Of a stretch of DNA of 55,563 nucleotides, positions 1-8,561 are shown one piece after another. The stretch is taken from positions 1 through 55,563 of the forward strand of contig CAMYPM010000011.1 in assembly GCA_947290775.1 (NCBI GenBank). Direction: 5' to 3'. The number at the start of each line of letters is the position of its first letter. Within the stretch, counting starts at the first letter, position 1. A program made the translations under genes and the position numbers. The notes below the pieces were generated by a model, which saw nothing but the letters and a program-made list of their open reading frames with translations, did no database searches and was not told the DNA's origin. Origin of the DNA: an uncultured Bacteroidales bacterium. Its GTDB lineage: Bacteria > Bacteroidota > Bacteroidia > Bacteroidales > Porphyromonadaceae.

Positions 1-8
1 CAGTCCAA

Positions 9-47
9 TGTACTTTTTGTTTTGCATAATTGTACTTTTTGTTTTGC
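9..47. repeat. 22-nt-period direct repeat at window edge
   Basis: The 17-mer tgtactttttgttttgc occurs at 9-25 and again at 31-47, exactly 22 nt apart. The array probably continues to the left of the window. The DUF5686 gene fragment begins directly after the second copy. Three other intergenic arrays in the window have the same 22-nt period but different unit sequences. Confidence 0.75.
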
Positions 48-632
48 CGACCATATACTAATCCGCGCTATCGCATAAATATAGATCTCTTTCCTAAAGG
101 GTTTGGCGGAAATCTATTTACTAATTGTAGCGTTGATTTGCTGCATACGAGGCGCATTCCTCTTTCGTTTGCCGGCTTTGTCAATATGTCGCTCGCCTTG
201 GGTTGGAAGTGGGGTACAACGCACGAATTTGACCTCTTTACTCCCGAAGCAAATGGCTCTTTTATGATGGGAAAAGAGAGTAAGTATCAGCTACTTAAGC
301 CTAATGAGCTGGTCGCAGATAGGAGGTTGGCTTTCTCTTTTGCATGGCATGCGCCCGGGCTGCTACTCAATAGAATCCCTTATGTCAATAGACTCCGCCT
401 CAAGGAGGTGCTTGCTCTCTCCGGGTATTGGGGCAATACATCCTCTTCACAGAGTGTGCCGGGGAGAGTGTTAGGCACTGCCCGCCCCATGCATAACTTC
501 TGCTATTTGGAGATGGGTGCGGGAATAGAAAATATATTCCAACTATTTTCCTGTCAATACTTTGTACAGTTGACGCCTACCGATAGCAATGGTAAACCCC
601 GCATGGGTATTCGGATAGGATTTACTTATTGA
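48..632 (+). pseudogene. DUF5686 family outer-membrane protein, 3' fragment
   Basis: This is the C-terminal ~195 residues of a DUF5686-type protein, a Bacteroidota family that normally has an N-terminal carboxypeptidase-like domain and a large outer-membrane beta-barrel, about 800 residues in all. Recognisable barrel features are the stretch around LFTPEANGSFMM, then NELVADRRLAFSFAWHAPGLLLNRIP and the closing strand ending in GIRIGFTY. The frame is closed upstream by a TAA at 27-29 and only a TTG at 30 could start it, with no signal peptide. The coding part runs straight into the 22-nt repeat at 9-47. It therefore looks like a decayed or recombined 3' remnant rather than a working gene. A window or contig edge effect cannot be excluded, because the sequence to the left is not visible. 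Confidence 0.7.
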
Positions 633-773
633 GCTGACCCTTGTACCGGCTGCCTATTTATCTGAGTCATTTGATGAAAAAGGATTTGCACCTATCGATG
701 GGGGAAGTGTGACTCACTTACGGATGCTCCCTTTGATCAGGCAAAACGAGGCACATACACTTTCTTAGGGGAT

Positions 774-812
774 AAAAAAACTCCTCAGTACAGAATATGT
801 TGTACTGAGGAG
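774..812 (-). terminator. Rho-independent terminator of the flavodoxin-DUF2023 unit
   Basis: A perfect 12-bp stem (CTCCTCAGTACA at 781-792 with TGTACTGAGGAG at 801-812) has an 8-nt loop. On the minus strand it is followed by seven T (774-780). It lies 29 nt past the DUF2023 stop. Confidence 0.85.
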
Positions 813-840
813 CAAGGAAATGTGCTCACAATATATAGTG

Positions 841-1218
841 TTATGATTGCGAACGCAACAAGTTAAAGCGGTCACACTGACGTGTAAGGTCGTAACCCAA
901 GAGAGCTCCTAAGATGAAGTCTTCCTCCGGAGTGAGGTCCGCTAAAGAGCGTCCTTTAAGTACTCTTTTGATGAGTTTAATGCAGGACGAAGCTCCAAAG
1001 AAGAGATTTTTACGCTCCGAATCCGGTACTGACTGTACGTACCACTCAATATGCCGAGTGGAGAGTTTGTTCGTAGCTGCAATAGCACACGGAGTAGAGA
1101 GCGTAAATAGGGCTAATGGTCGGATGCCCTTCTCAATCTCATAGAGCATGTGCGAAAAAACACGGAGTTCACCACTTGTATGGGTGTCCTCTAATGAGTC
1201 AAGGGGAACACAGATCAT
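841..1218 (-). CDS. DUF2023 family protein
   Basis: A 125-residue soluble protein that I recognise as DUF2023-like, a small Bacteroidota family of unknown function usually found beside flavodoxin. Features include an N-terminal segment with HMLYEIEKGIRPLALFTLST, a central HIEWYVQS and a C-terminal helix ending DFILGALLGYD. It starts 16 nt after the flavodoxin stop, on the same strand, and is followed by a strong terminator, so the two form a two-gene unit. A partner role in flavodoxin-dependent electron transfer is an inference from the neighbourhood only. No catalytic motif is visible. Confidence 0.7.
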   Translation of the reverse strand: MICVPLDSLEDTHTSGELRVFSHMLYEIEKGIRPLALFTLSTPCAIAATNKLSTRHIEWYVQSVPDSERKNLFFGASSCIKLIKRVLKGRSLADLTPEEDFILGALLGYDLTRQCDRFNLLRSQS

Positions 1219-1234
1219 AGGAGTAGGAATTTTG

Positions 1235-1732
1235 TTAGAGACCCAATGCGGCGAGCCACTCTTCCATGCGCTCTTCGGTCATATCGGATTCGTTTACTTC
1301 ATCAGCAAGTAGACCAATGAGCTTCCCGTCCTCTTCGCAGTGTGTGGAGTCGTAGCTGTAGTTAAGCGGTTTTACAGAGCCAATAAATGCACAGCCTGTA
1401 CCGGCTAATTCCGCCTTAATAGTAGCCAAGGCATCGCAGAAGGTATCGCTGTACGACTGACTGTCGCCACATCCAAAGAGTCCTACTTTTTTGCCGTTGA
1501 GGTTTTGTGCGGCTGCCTTTGGTAGGAATGACTCCCAATCGTCTTGCAAATCGCCAAGTCCCCAAGTAGAGCTTCCCAAAAGTAATATCTCGTAGTTACT
1601 GAGAGCATCGGCACCTGTACTTGCTACATCGTGAATATCTTCCGAAGCTACATTCAATTTGGAGGCAATCTTTTCGGCAAGGTCCTTGCAAGTGCCGGAA
1701 GAAGAGCCATAGAAAATTCCAATCTTTTTCAT
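1235..1732 (-). CDS. fldA: Flavodoxin
   Basis: A 165-residue FMN-binding electron carrier, normal long-chain flavodoxin length. The FMN phosphate-binding loop GSSSGTCKDLAEKI lies near residues 8-21. The isoalloxazine-flanking loops are visible as SSTWGLGDLQDDW and GCGDSQSYSDTFCDA. The start is the ATG at 1732 (MKKIGIFYG). An open frame continues upstream to 1819 but would run through the -7 promoter element at 1789-1796, so the longer version is not credible. It probably shuttles low-potential electrons in the cytoplasm. The partner enzymes are not in this window. It is co-transcribed with the DUF2023 gene downstream. Confidence 0.92.
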   Translation of the reverse strand: MKKIGIFYGSSSGTCKDLAEKIASKLNVASEDIHDVASTGADALSNYEILLLGSSTWGLGDLQDDWESFLPKAAAQNLNGKKVGLFGCGDSQSYSDTFCDALATIKAELAGTGCAFIGSVKPLNYSYDSTHCEEDGKLIGLLADEVNESDMTEERMEEWLAALGL

Positions 1733-1788
1733 AGGTATTTTTATCTTTTTACTAATCTTACTCCTGTGGAGTGGTATTATTTCAAATG

Positions 1789-1796
1789 CAAAGGTA
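1789..1796 (-). promoter_or_regulatory. -7 promoter element for flavodoxin
   Basis: TACCTTTG on the minus strand matches the Bacteroidota TAnnTTTG -7 element. A possible TTG -33 element lies about 18 nt upstream near 1815-1821. It sits about 57 nt before the flavodoxin ATG. Confidence 0.6.
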
Positions 1797-1917
1797 TAAT
1801 GCGCAAAAAGGGCTAACAATCACCTTAAGTAATGAAAGTCGCCCATTTACTACCTAATAGTAATGAGGGTAAGTGGAAGAAAGTAAGGGATAAAAGGTAG
1901 ATGTAGGGTGGAATTAG

Positions 1918-1925
1918 TATATTTG
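1918..1925 (+). promoter_or_regulatory. -7 promoter element for glnS
   Basis: TATATTTG matches TAnnTTTG and lies 30 nt before the glnS ATG at 1956. No clear -33 element is visible. Confidence 0.55.
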
Positions 1926-1955
1926 CACCTGTTATTCAGAAAATAATAGTCGGAT

Positions 1956-3698
1956 ATGGATAAGGCACCTGGAAACGGAAAGAGTATGAAAGAGGAAAAG
2001 AATGCACGCCCTGCTGAAAAGACAACGCAAGAACCTAAGGAGGAAGTAAAGAGTTTGAATTTTCTTGAGCAGATAGTAGAGCAAGACCTTCGAGATGGGG
2101 TAAATGATGGGCGCATACAAACTCGTTTCCCGCCGGAGCCGAATGGGTATTTACACATAGGTCATGCCAAGGCTGTGTGCATTGACTTCGGTATTGCCGA
2201 GCGTTACGGAGGAGTGTGCAACTTGCGCTTTGATGACACTAATCCGGTTAAGGAAGATCAGGAGTATGTAGATGCCATTATGGAGGATATACATTGGTTG
2301 GGATTTAATTTTGCCAATGTGTACTACGCATCGGATTACTTTGAGCAGCTGTATCAATTTGCAGAGCGACTTATTATGGAAGGGCATGCTTATGTAGATG
2401 AGCTGACAGCTGAGGAAATTGCCCAACAGAAGGGGACTCCGACTACTCCCGGGCAGAATAGCCCGTATAGAGATCGCCCCAGAGAAGAGAGCTTGGATCT
2501 CTTCAGGAGGATGAATAAAGGAGAGTTTGAGGACGGAGCTATGACGTTGCGTGCCAAAATAGACATGGCATCAGACAATATGCACTTCCGCGACCCTATT
2601 ATTTATAGAATTATCAGTAAGTATCCGCATCATCGTACCGGTACAAAGTGGCATGTGTACCCCATGTACGATTTTGCCCACGGACAGAGCGATTACTTTG
2701 AGGGAGTCACCCATTCGATTTGTACGCTTGAGTTTGTGCCTCATCGTCCTTTGTACGACTACTTTATTGACTTACTAAAGCCGAAGGATGACGCCTATCG
2801 CCCTCGTCAATACGAATTTAATCGCTTAAACCTTACCTATACGGTAATGAGTAAGCGTAAGTTGCTGTATCTCGTGAAGAGCGGTTTGGTAAATGGTTGG
2901 GACGATCCCCGTATGCCTACCTTGTGTGGGTTGCGTCGCAGAGGCTATACTCCGGAGTCTATCCGTAATTTTATTGAAAGAGTCGGATATACAAAGTATG
3001 AAGGCACCATTGATGTAAGTCTTTTGGAGTATGCCATAAGGGAAGATCTCAATGAGCATGCTACTCGAGTATCCGCAGTATTAGATCCGATTAAGCTGAC
3101 TATTACTAACTATCCGGAGGATAAAACAGAGGTTTTCCAAGCAGTGAATAATCCGCAAGATGAGACAAGCGGAACGCATGCCATGACCTTTAGCAAGCAT
3201 CTATGGATTGAGCGTGACGACTTTAAGGAAGAGGCTCCGAGTAAGTATTTCCGACTTACCCCCGGAGGTCGCGAGGTGCGCCTAAAGAATGCCTATATAA
3301 TTCGTTGTACAGGTTGTGTGAAGGATGCTGATGGCAAGGTAACAGAGGTGCTCTGCGAGTATGATCCCGATACATTGACCGGTATGGCAGGAGCAAGTAG
3401 AAAGGTCAAGAGCACCATTCATTGGATCGCACGTGAGGAAGCAATACAATGCGAGGTACGACTTTATGATCGTCTGTTTAAGGATGAGCAGCCGCAGACC
3501 GATGGGGATACCCCGATTGAGGAATTGTTGAATCCGGATTCTCTTAAGGTAATAGACCATGCCCTAATTGAACCGTTTGCTAAGGATGTACAGCCGGGCA
3601 CGAGGCTTCAGTTTCAGCGTATTGGTTACTTTGTAGCAGATAAAGATTCCACGGCCGAAAAGCTTGTGTTCAATCGTACGGTTACGCTCAAGAGCTGA
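1956..3698 (+). CDS. glnS: Glutaminyl-tRNA synthetase
   Basis: A class I aminoacyl-tRNA synthetase of 580 residues that charges tRNA-Gln with glutamine in the cytoplasm. The signature RFPPEPNGYLHIGHAK puts the HIGH motif at residues 67-70, and the KMSKS-equivalent is VMSKRK in the sequence NLTYTVMSKRKL. The GlnRS-type proline before ExNG, the insert DDTNPVKEDQEY and the C-terminal two-barrel anticodon domain (from about residue 360) separate it from GluRS. The N-terminus carries a ~35-residue charged extension. A second in-frame ATG at 1986 is a possible alternative start. DedA follows after 16 nt and is probably co-transcribed. Confidence 0.95.
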   Translation: MDKAPGNGKSMKEEKNARPAEKTTQEPKEEVKSLNFLEQIVEQDLRDGVNDGRIQTRFPPEPNGYLHIGHAKAVCIDFGIAERYGGVCNLRFDDTNPVKEDQEYVDAIMEDIHWLGFNFANVYYASDYFEQLYQFAERLIMEGHAYVDELTAEEIAQQKGTPTTPGQNSPYRDRPREESLDLFRRMNKGEFEDGAMTLRAKIDMASDNMHFRDPIIYRIISKYPHHRTGTKWHVYPMYDFAHGQSDYFEGVTHSICTLEFVPHRPLYDYFIDLLKPKDDAYRPRQYEFNRLNLTYTVMSKRKLLYLVKSGLVNGWDDPRMPTLCGLRRRGYTPESIRNFIERVGYTKYEGTIDVSLLEYAIREDLNEHATRVSAVLDPIKLTITNYPEDKTEVFQAVNNPQDETSGTHAMTFSKHLWIERDDFKEEAPSKYFRLTPGGREVRLKNAYIIRCTGCVKDADGKVTEVLCEYDPDTLTGMAGASRKVKSTIHWIAREEAIQCEVRLYDRLFKDEQPQTDGDTPIEELLNPDSLKVIDHALIEPFAKDVQPGTRLQFQRIGYFVADKDSTAEKLVFNRTVTLKS

Positions 3699-3714
3699 TT
3701 AGAAGAGGTTTGTT

Positions 3715-4386
3715 TTGGGTGCGGTAGAATCTCTTGGCATCATAGGTTGGTGTCTGGATAACTTGGGGTATGGCACCATCTTTCTATTGATGACCATAGA
3801 AAGTTCGTTTATCCCCTTCCCCAGTGAAGTGGTTGTACCCCCGGCTGCCATGATGGTTGCTTTAGGTGAGTTGGATGGCTTTGGAGTGATCTTTTCAGCT
3901 CTCCTGGGTAGTCTTCTTGGAGCGGCTATCAATTACGCGCTCTCGTATTACTTAGGGCGTCCTATTGTGTATTCGTTTGCACGCTCCAAGGTGGGTAAGA
4001 TGCTGCTCTTAAGTGAGGAAAAACTACTCCGTGCAGAAGCCTACTTTGACAAGGAGGGAGCCCTATCGACCTTTGTAGGACGTCTTATCCCCGGTATCCG
4101 ACAATTGATATCCATTCCGGCAGGATTAGCCCGGATGAAGCTAAAGCCCTTTTTCCTTTACACCTCACTGGGGGCAGGAGCTTGGATTTTAGTCCTCTTC
4201 GCATTAGGGTACTATGGTACCAAGATAGCCGGTATAGGCTCTCGTGAGGAGTTGATTGCTTTCGTATCTCGCTATAGCCATTGGATTGGCTTTGGAATAT
4301 TGATTGTCGTGGCTATCCTGCTATCAATCTGGTTGATAAGGAGGCATAAGAGAAAGCGACAAAATGCTCAGTCAGTACAAGAGTAA
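3715..4386 (+). CDS. DedA family inner-membrane protein
   Basis: A 223-residue polytopic membrane protein of the DedA/SNARE-associated (VTT) family. DedA proteins act in the inner membrane and are linked to lipid-carrier recycling and envelope homeostasis. The family signatures are present: the re-entrant segment ESSFIPFPSEVVVPPA near residues 25-40, and GRLIPGIRQLISIPAGLARMK near 123-143 with the conserved arginines. About four to five hydrophobic segments are visible, with a basic C-terminus. The only in-frame start before the first membrane segment is TTG at 3715, preceded by agaagagg, so an unusual start codon is likely. It lies 16 nt after glnS and just before the LysR-type regulator. 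Confidence 0.88.
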   Translation: MGAVESLGIIGWCLDNLGYGTIFLLMTIESSFIPFPSEVVVPPAAMMVALGELDGFGVIFSALLGSLLGAAINYALSYYLGRPIVYSFARSKVGKMLLLSEEKLLRAEAYFDKEGALSTFVGRLIPGIRQLISIPAGLARMKLKPFFLYTSLGAGAWILVLFALGYYGTKIAGIGSREELIAFVSRYSHWIGFGILIVVAILLSIWLIRRHKRKRQNAQSVQE

Positions 4387-4401
4387 TATTCAGATCAACT
4401 T

Positions 4402-5331
4402 ATGACTTTACAACAATTGGAGTACGTGGTTGCTTTAGCGGAGGAACAGCATTTCTCAAAAGCTGCTGCTCGGTGTAAAGTAACGCAGCCAACCCTCAGT
4501 ACGATGGTACAACGCTTAGAGGAAGAGTTGCAAGTAGAGCTTTTTGATCGCACGAAGCATCCGATCAAAACGACTGCTCTGGGGGAGCAGTTAGTGAAGC
4601 AGGCTCGTCGCATACTGAGTGAGGCTTCTAAGATCTCCGGAATAGTGGATGATACGGTTAATTCATTGAGTGGAGTGGTGAATGTAGGTATCCTTCCTAC
4701 GATTGCTCCCTACTTGATGCCGTTGGTGCTGCCCCGTTGGTTAGAGCAGTTCAAATCGATGAAGATTAATGTCAAAGAGCTTAAGACAAAGGAGTGTTAC
4801 GCTGCGCTTAGCCGCTGGGATATTGATCTGGCGATAATTGCTTCAGAGCCTGAGAGTGACGATTTTGACGGTTCTTTGCTCTATTACGAGGAGTTCCTTG
4901 GATATGTATCTGCCAATTATAAGACGGACATGCCCGATAAGCTGTTTAGTAGCGATATCATTGCAGATAAGCTTTGGTTATTGGCAGAAGGGCATTGCTT
5001 TAGGGACCAACTGTTACGCTTCTGCCAGCTTTCGCAGCGCAGCAAGTTTCCCATCTCGTATAAAGAGGGTAGTATAGCGGGCTTTATGCACTTAGTTGAG
5101 TCGGGGCATGGCTTGACTTTTATCCCTGCACTGGCAGAGCTTTACCTGAGTAGTGAGCAAAAAGCTTTAGTAAAGCGCTTTGCTATACCGCGGCCAGCAA
5201 GAGCTATATGGCTTGTTTACCGAAAGGACTATATGAGAGAGCGTATTTTGCAAGCTATGACACAAACACTTCGGGCAGCCGTGCCTGAGGAGATGCTTAC
5301 CCTTGCCCGTGAGCAAAGCTTAGCTAAATAG
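4402..5331 (+). CDS. oxyR: LysR-type redox regulator, OxyR
   Basis: A 309-residue LysR-family transcription factor. It has an N-terminal winged helix-turn-helix (residues 1-60, LAEEQHFSKAAARCKVTQPTLS) and a C-terminal periplasmic-binding-like effector domain. The peroxide-sensing signature EGHCFRDQLLRFC places cysteines at residues 199 and 208, the same numbers as the redox pair of E. coli OxyR. This strongly supports an oxidative-stress sensor that switches by disulfide formation. Family knowledge predicts control of catalase, peroxiredoxin and Dps-type genes, but none is adjacent, so its targets must lie elsewhere. It follows DedA by 15 nt and is probably read through from the glnS promoter. 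Confidence 0.9.
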   Translation: MTLQQLEYVVALAEEQHFSKAAARCKVTQPTLSTMVQRLEEELQVELFDRTKHPIKTTALGEQLVKQARRILSEASKISGIVDDTVNSLSGVVNVGILPTIAPYLMPLVLPRWLEQFKSMKINVKELKTKECYAALSRWDIDLAIIASEPESDDFDGSLLYYEEFLGYVSANYKTDMPDKLFSSDIIADKLWLLAEGHCFRDQLLRFCQLSQRSKFPISYKEGSIAGFMHLVESGHGLTFIPALAELYLSSEQKALVKRFAIPRPARAIWLVYRKDYMRERILQAMTQTLRAAVPEEMLTLAREQSLAK

Positions 5332-5343
5332 TAAATATATAGC

Positions 5344-5351
5344 TAATTTTG
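5344..5351 (+). promoter_or_regulatory. -7 promoter element for threonine dehydrogenase
   Basis: TAATTTTG matches TAnnTTTG. It is followed by a short hairpin (GTGGC aa GCCAC, around 5371-5382) in the leader and then the ATG at 5420. Confidence 0.5.
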
Positions 5352-5419
5352 CAGAGTGGATACCCAGATGTGGCAAGCCACGCATTGGAGAATTAGACGA
5401 TTTAATAACCGGCAAAAAT

Positions 5420-6373
5420 ATGAATATCTTAGTGATTGGCTCTACCGGACAGATCGGTAGCGAGCTAACAATGAAATTACGCGCACACTATGGTGCACAA
5501 AACGTAGTAGCAGGGTATATCCCCTCAATGCCTCCTAAGGGCGAGCTTTTGGAGTCAGGCCCATCGGAAATAGTGGATATTACCGATGCTCAGGCTATTG
5601 CAGCGGCAGTTGATAAGTATCATATCAATCGAATCTATAACTTAGCAGCTCTGCTGAGTGCTGTGGCTGAGGCTAAACCACAGCTGGCATGGCATATTGG
5701 TTTGGGTGGCTTATTCAATGTGTTGGAGGTAGCGCGCGAAAAGCAGTGCGCCGTGTTCACTCCCAGTTCTATTGGAGCATTTGGAGAGAATACACCGCAT
5801 GACAATACGCCACAAGATACGATCCAGCGTCCTAAGACTATGTATGGGGTAACCAAGGTCTCCGGTGAGTTGCTTAGCGATTACTATTTCAAGCGCTTTG
5901 GTGTAGATACGCGTTCAGTACGCTTCCCCGGTCTAATTTCCAATGTAACATTGCCCGGTGGAGGTACTACAGACTATGCTGTGGAAATATACTATGCTGC
6001 AGTAAAGGAGGGTAAGTTTACCTGTCCTATCAAGAAGGGTACCTATATGGATATGATGTACATGCCGGATGCTCTTCGTGCTGCTATAGACCTTATGGAA
6101 GCAGATCCCGATAAACTGGTGCATCGTAACTCCTTCAATATTACCTCTATGAGCTTTGCTCCTGAGCATATTTGTGCAGCTATTAAGAAGTTGATCCCCA
6201 ACTTTGAAATGACTTACGATGTAGACCCCTTACGTCAGGGCATTGCAGATAGCTGGCCTAATAAGATGGACGATAGCTGTGCGCGCAACGAGTGGGGCTG
6301 GGCTCCTGAATATGACTTGGATACGATGAGTGAGGATATGATCCGTATCCTATCGGCTCGTTTGAAAAAATAG
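5420..6373 (+). CDS. tdh: L-threonine 3-dehydrogenase, SDR (epimerase-like) type
   Basis: A 317-residue extended short-chain dehydrogenase with the N-terminal NAD-binding motif GSTGQIGSE (residues 7-15) and the catalytic YGVTK (YxxxK) near residue 142. The stretches NLAALLSAVAEAKPQLAW, FPGLISNVTLPGGGTTDYA and YMDMMYMPDALRA are typical of the SDR-type threonine dehydrogenases found in Bacteroidota and trypanosomatids. These enzymes oxidise L-threonine to 2-amino-3-ketobutyrate using NAD. The usual partner, 2-amino-3-ketobutyrate CoA ligase (kbl), is not in this window. A role in amino-acid fermentation would suit an asaccharolytic anaerobe, which is inference. It has its own promoter. Confidence 0.88.
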   Translation: MNILVIGSTGQIGSELTMKLRAHYGAQNVVAGYIPSMPPKGELLESGPSEIVDITDAQAIAAAVDKYHINRIYNLAALLSAVAEAKPQLAWHIGLGGLFNVLEVAREKQCAVFTPSSIGAFGENTPHDNTPQDTIQRPKTMYGVTKVSGELLSDYYFKRFGVDTRSVRFPGLISNVTLPGGGTTDYAVEIYYAAVKEGKFTCPIKKGTYMDMMYMPDALRAAIDLMEADPDKLVHRNSFNITSMSFAPEHICAAIKKLIPNFEMTYDVDPLRQGIADSWPNKMDDSCARNEWGWAPEYDLDTMSEDMIRILSARLKK

Positions 6374-6406
6374 TATTGAGGCTGCAGGCCCTCCATATTT
6401 GAAAGG

Positions 6407-6790
6407 ATGGCTGATATCATGCAGATAAGAGACTACGCACTGTCGCTGAAGGAAACTACAGAAGGGTTTCCTTTCGGTGATGGTGTGTTGGTTTTTAAGG
6501 TGATGGGTAAGATCTTTTGCTTTTCTTTCCTTATGGATGAAGAGGAATCGATTTGCCTTAAGTGTGATCCGGAAATAGCACCCTCTTTGGCAGAACGCTT
6601 TAGTGCAATAGAGCCTACGTTCAATAAGAAGCACTGGATTAAACTTTTTCTGGATAGAGATCTTCGAGTAGATGAGATCTATAAGTTAGTAGAGCATTCC
6701 TATTCGCTTGTTGTGCTGAAGCAACCCAAAAGTAAGCAGGCACTATATCCCTCTTTAAGTGATGTAGCGTATGTACCCATTGACTTTTAA
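6407..6790 (+). CDS. MmcQ/YjbR family protein
   Basis: A 127-residue protein of the MmcQ/YjbR family, small cytosolic proteins with a double-wing DNA-binding-like fold and no firmly known function. Typical features are the opening YALSLKETTEGFPFG with an acidic/aromatic pocket, VMGKIFCFSF, a CDPE segment near residue 50 and KKHWIKLFLD. The start could be ATG 6407 or ATG 6419. Its 3' end overlaps the biotin ligase start by 20 nt, implying translational coupling. It follows tdh by 33 nt. Confidence 0.8.
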   Translation: MADIMQIRDYALSLKETTEGFPFGDGVLVFKVMGKIFCFSFLMDEEESICLKCDPEIAPSLAERFSAIEPTFNKKHWIKLFLDRDLRVDEIYKLVEHSYSLVVLKQPKSKQALYPSLSDVAYVPIDF

Positions 6791-7535
6791 GGATATCCGT
6801 CCGGTTGAGGCTATTGAGAGCACCTATACTTACCTAATAAAGCTCAAGGAGCAGCAGCCGACGCTTCCCTCGGGAGCCTATGTGGCAGCCGAATATCAAA
6901 CGGCAGGGCGAGGACAGCAGGGCAACAGTTGGTACTCTACTCCGGGCGCCTCGCTAATACCCTCCTTCTTGATTCAAGGTACGGGGTTACATATATCGGA
7001 GGGGTGGAGCGTATCAGAGTGGGTTGCTTTGTCGCTTCGGCAAGCGGTAGCCGCCTATCTCCCCAGACCTGAGTTGCTTTCGATTAAGTGGCCCAATGAT
7101 CTTTATTATGGGGACAATAAGCTTGCAGGTATTCTGATTTCACATACCTTGGAGCAAGATCAAATCTTTTATTCAGTGATTGGTGTCGGCTTAAATGTAA
7201 ATGAGCCAAAGTTTCCCTCCGATATTCCCAATCCAATAAGCATGATGCAGATTGTAGGCTCTGCGCTCTCCTTAGCTGATGTGGAAAGAGCATTTAAGAG
7301 GCAGCTCACAGCGTTGTATCCCGATCTCTGCAAGAGCCGGGGAAGAAAGCTGCTGCATCAAAGCTATTTGCAGCACTTGTACAGGATGCAGCGTAAGAGT
7401 ACTTTCCGTAATACAGCTAACGGAGCGCATTTTGAAGGCTCCATTGTAGGGATAGCAGAGGATGGCCGGTTACGCATTGTTACAGAGAAGGGGGAGGAAA
7501 TCCGCTTTGCTTTCAAGGAGGTTGCCTATCTATGA
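6771..7535 (+). CDS. birA: Biotin--[acetyl-CoA-carboxylase] ligase
   Basis: A 254-residue monofunctional biotin protein ligase that activates biotin as biotinyl-AMP and attaches it to carboxylase carrier lysines. The biotinyl-AMP loop GRGQQGNSW (from about residue 48), the catalytic KWPNDLYY with GDNKLAGIL (from about 105) and the following IGVGLNVN are intact. A short SH3-like C-terminal domain is present (GSIVGIAEDGRLRI). There is no N-terminal helix-turn-helix, so unlike E. coli BirA it cannot act as a repressor through that domain. Its start overlaps the upstream YjbR-like gene by 20 nt. Confidence 0.9.
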   Translation: MYPLTFKDIRPVEAIESTYTYLIKLKEQQPTLPSGAYVAAEYQTAGRGQQGNSWYSTPGASLIPSFLIQGTGLHISEGWSVSEWVALSLRQAVAAYLPRPELLSIKWPNDLYYGDNKLAGILISHTLEQDQIFYSVIGVGLNVNEPKFPSDIPNPISMMQIVGSALSLADVERAFKRQLTALYPDLCKSRGRKLLHQSYLQHLYRMQRKSTFRNTANGAHFEGSIVGIAEDGRLRIVTEKGEEIRFAFKEVAYL

Positions 7536-7650
7536 GAGCTTTTGCAATGGCTTTGCAGCTTTCAAGCAATGCTCTTTTAAGGGTTTTGTTTATTGTATCC
7601 TCTTGTTAGGAGAGAATAGTGTAATTTCGTATCATTGAGTTAAAGGATTG

Positions 7651-8442
7651 ATGAAGCAAGAGAATTCGTTAAGTAGGCAAGACAGTAAGCTAATACGCCA
7701 TTTAGCTCTCGCTAAGAATCGTCGTAAAGAGGGGCTTTTTGTGGCAGAGGGACCCAAGCTAATAACGGATTTGCTTACTCGCTTTTCTTGTGCTTTGCTC
7801 GTTGCTTCTGAGGCTTCTATACAAGATATTGCCTTATCGGAGTCGCAAAAGGGACGAATAGAGCGTTTGATTGTGCTCCCTACTCACTATGATTTCAGCG
7901 CAATTAGTATGCAGAAGTCTCCGCGCCCTTTGCTTGCACTCTTTCATTATCGGGAGCCGGAGGTTGCCACCCAACTACCTATGCGCTGTACCTTGCTGTT
8001 GGACTGTGTACAAGACCCCGGTAATGTGGGCACTATCCTTAGAACTGCCGACTGGTTCGGTATACGAGATATTTGGATGACTGAGGGAACGGCAGACTGC
8101 TTTGCACCCAAAGTCGTACAGGCTACAATGGGGGCTTTAGCGAGGATTAAACTCCGGCGAATAGACGCTGACTCTCCTCTTTGGAAAGCCATTATGGAAC
8201 AAAACGTCCCGATCATCGGCACTTTTTTGGATGGTGCTCCCTTATCCCAATGCACGCTTCCCTCTCCCGCTGATCCTGCGCTTATCATTATGGGGAATGA
8301 GGGAAAAGGAATTTCCCCCGGCCTGCAGCCATATATAACCCAAGCAGTGACTATACCCCCTTATAGTGCATCGGAGCAACATGGCGAATCGCTTAATGTG
8401 GCGGTTGCTGCGGCTATTATGCTATCCAAGATTGCTGAGTAG
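7651..8442 (+). CDS. TrmH/SpoU-family RNA 2'-O-methyltransferase
   Basis: A 263-residue SPOUT methyltransferase. The N-terminal substrate-binding part (KLIRHLALAKNRRKEGLFVAEG, residues 10-31) is typical of RlmB/TsnR-like enzymes. The three knot motifs follow: DPGNVGTILRTADWFG, LIIMGNEGKGIS and SLNVAVAAAIML. It should transfer a methyl group from S-adenosylmethionine to the 2'-O of a ribose in rRNA or tRNA. The exact target cannot be read from sequence. The ATG at 7651 is preferred over the adjacent in-frame TTG at 7648. A weak promoter-like TAATTTCG lies shortly upstream. Confidence 0.88.
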   Translation: MKQENSLSRQDSKLIRHLALAKNRRKEGLFVAEGPKLITDLLTRFSCALLVASEASIQDIALSESQKGRIERLIVLPTHYDFSAISMQKSPRPLLALFHYREPEVATQLPMRCTLLLDCVQDPGNVGTILRTADWFGIRDIWMTEGTADCFAPKVVQATMGALARIKLRRIDADSPLWKAIMEQNVPIIGTFLDGAPLSQCTLPSPADPALIIMGNEGKGISPGLQPYITQAVTIPPYSASEQHGESLNVAVAAAIMLSKIAE

Positions 8443-8515
8443 ACACTGTAAGCTACACTTACCTAAATGCAGTGGTAGCTTTCCCTTCTCCTTGCCTTTG
8501 ACGGCAATATTTGAG

Positions 8516-8523
8516 TATATTTG
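8516..8523 (+). promoter_or_regulatory. -7 promoter element for queF
   Basis: TATATTTG matches TAnnTTTG. A TTTG at 8497-8500, 19 nt upstream, fits a -33 element. The queF ATG follows at 8562. Confidence 0.65.
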
Positions 8524-8561
8524 TTCCTACTTAGTGGTACAACAGACCTAAAGACACAAAG

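Noticed and set aside
5364..5419. Riboswitch or attenuator upstream of tdh
   Set aside because: Only a 5-bp hairpin is visible, with no conserved aptamer features.
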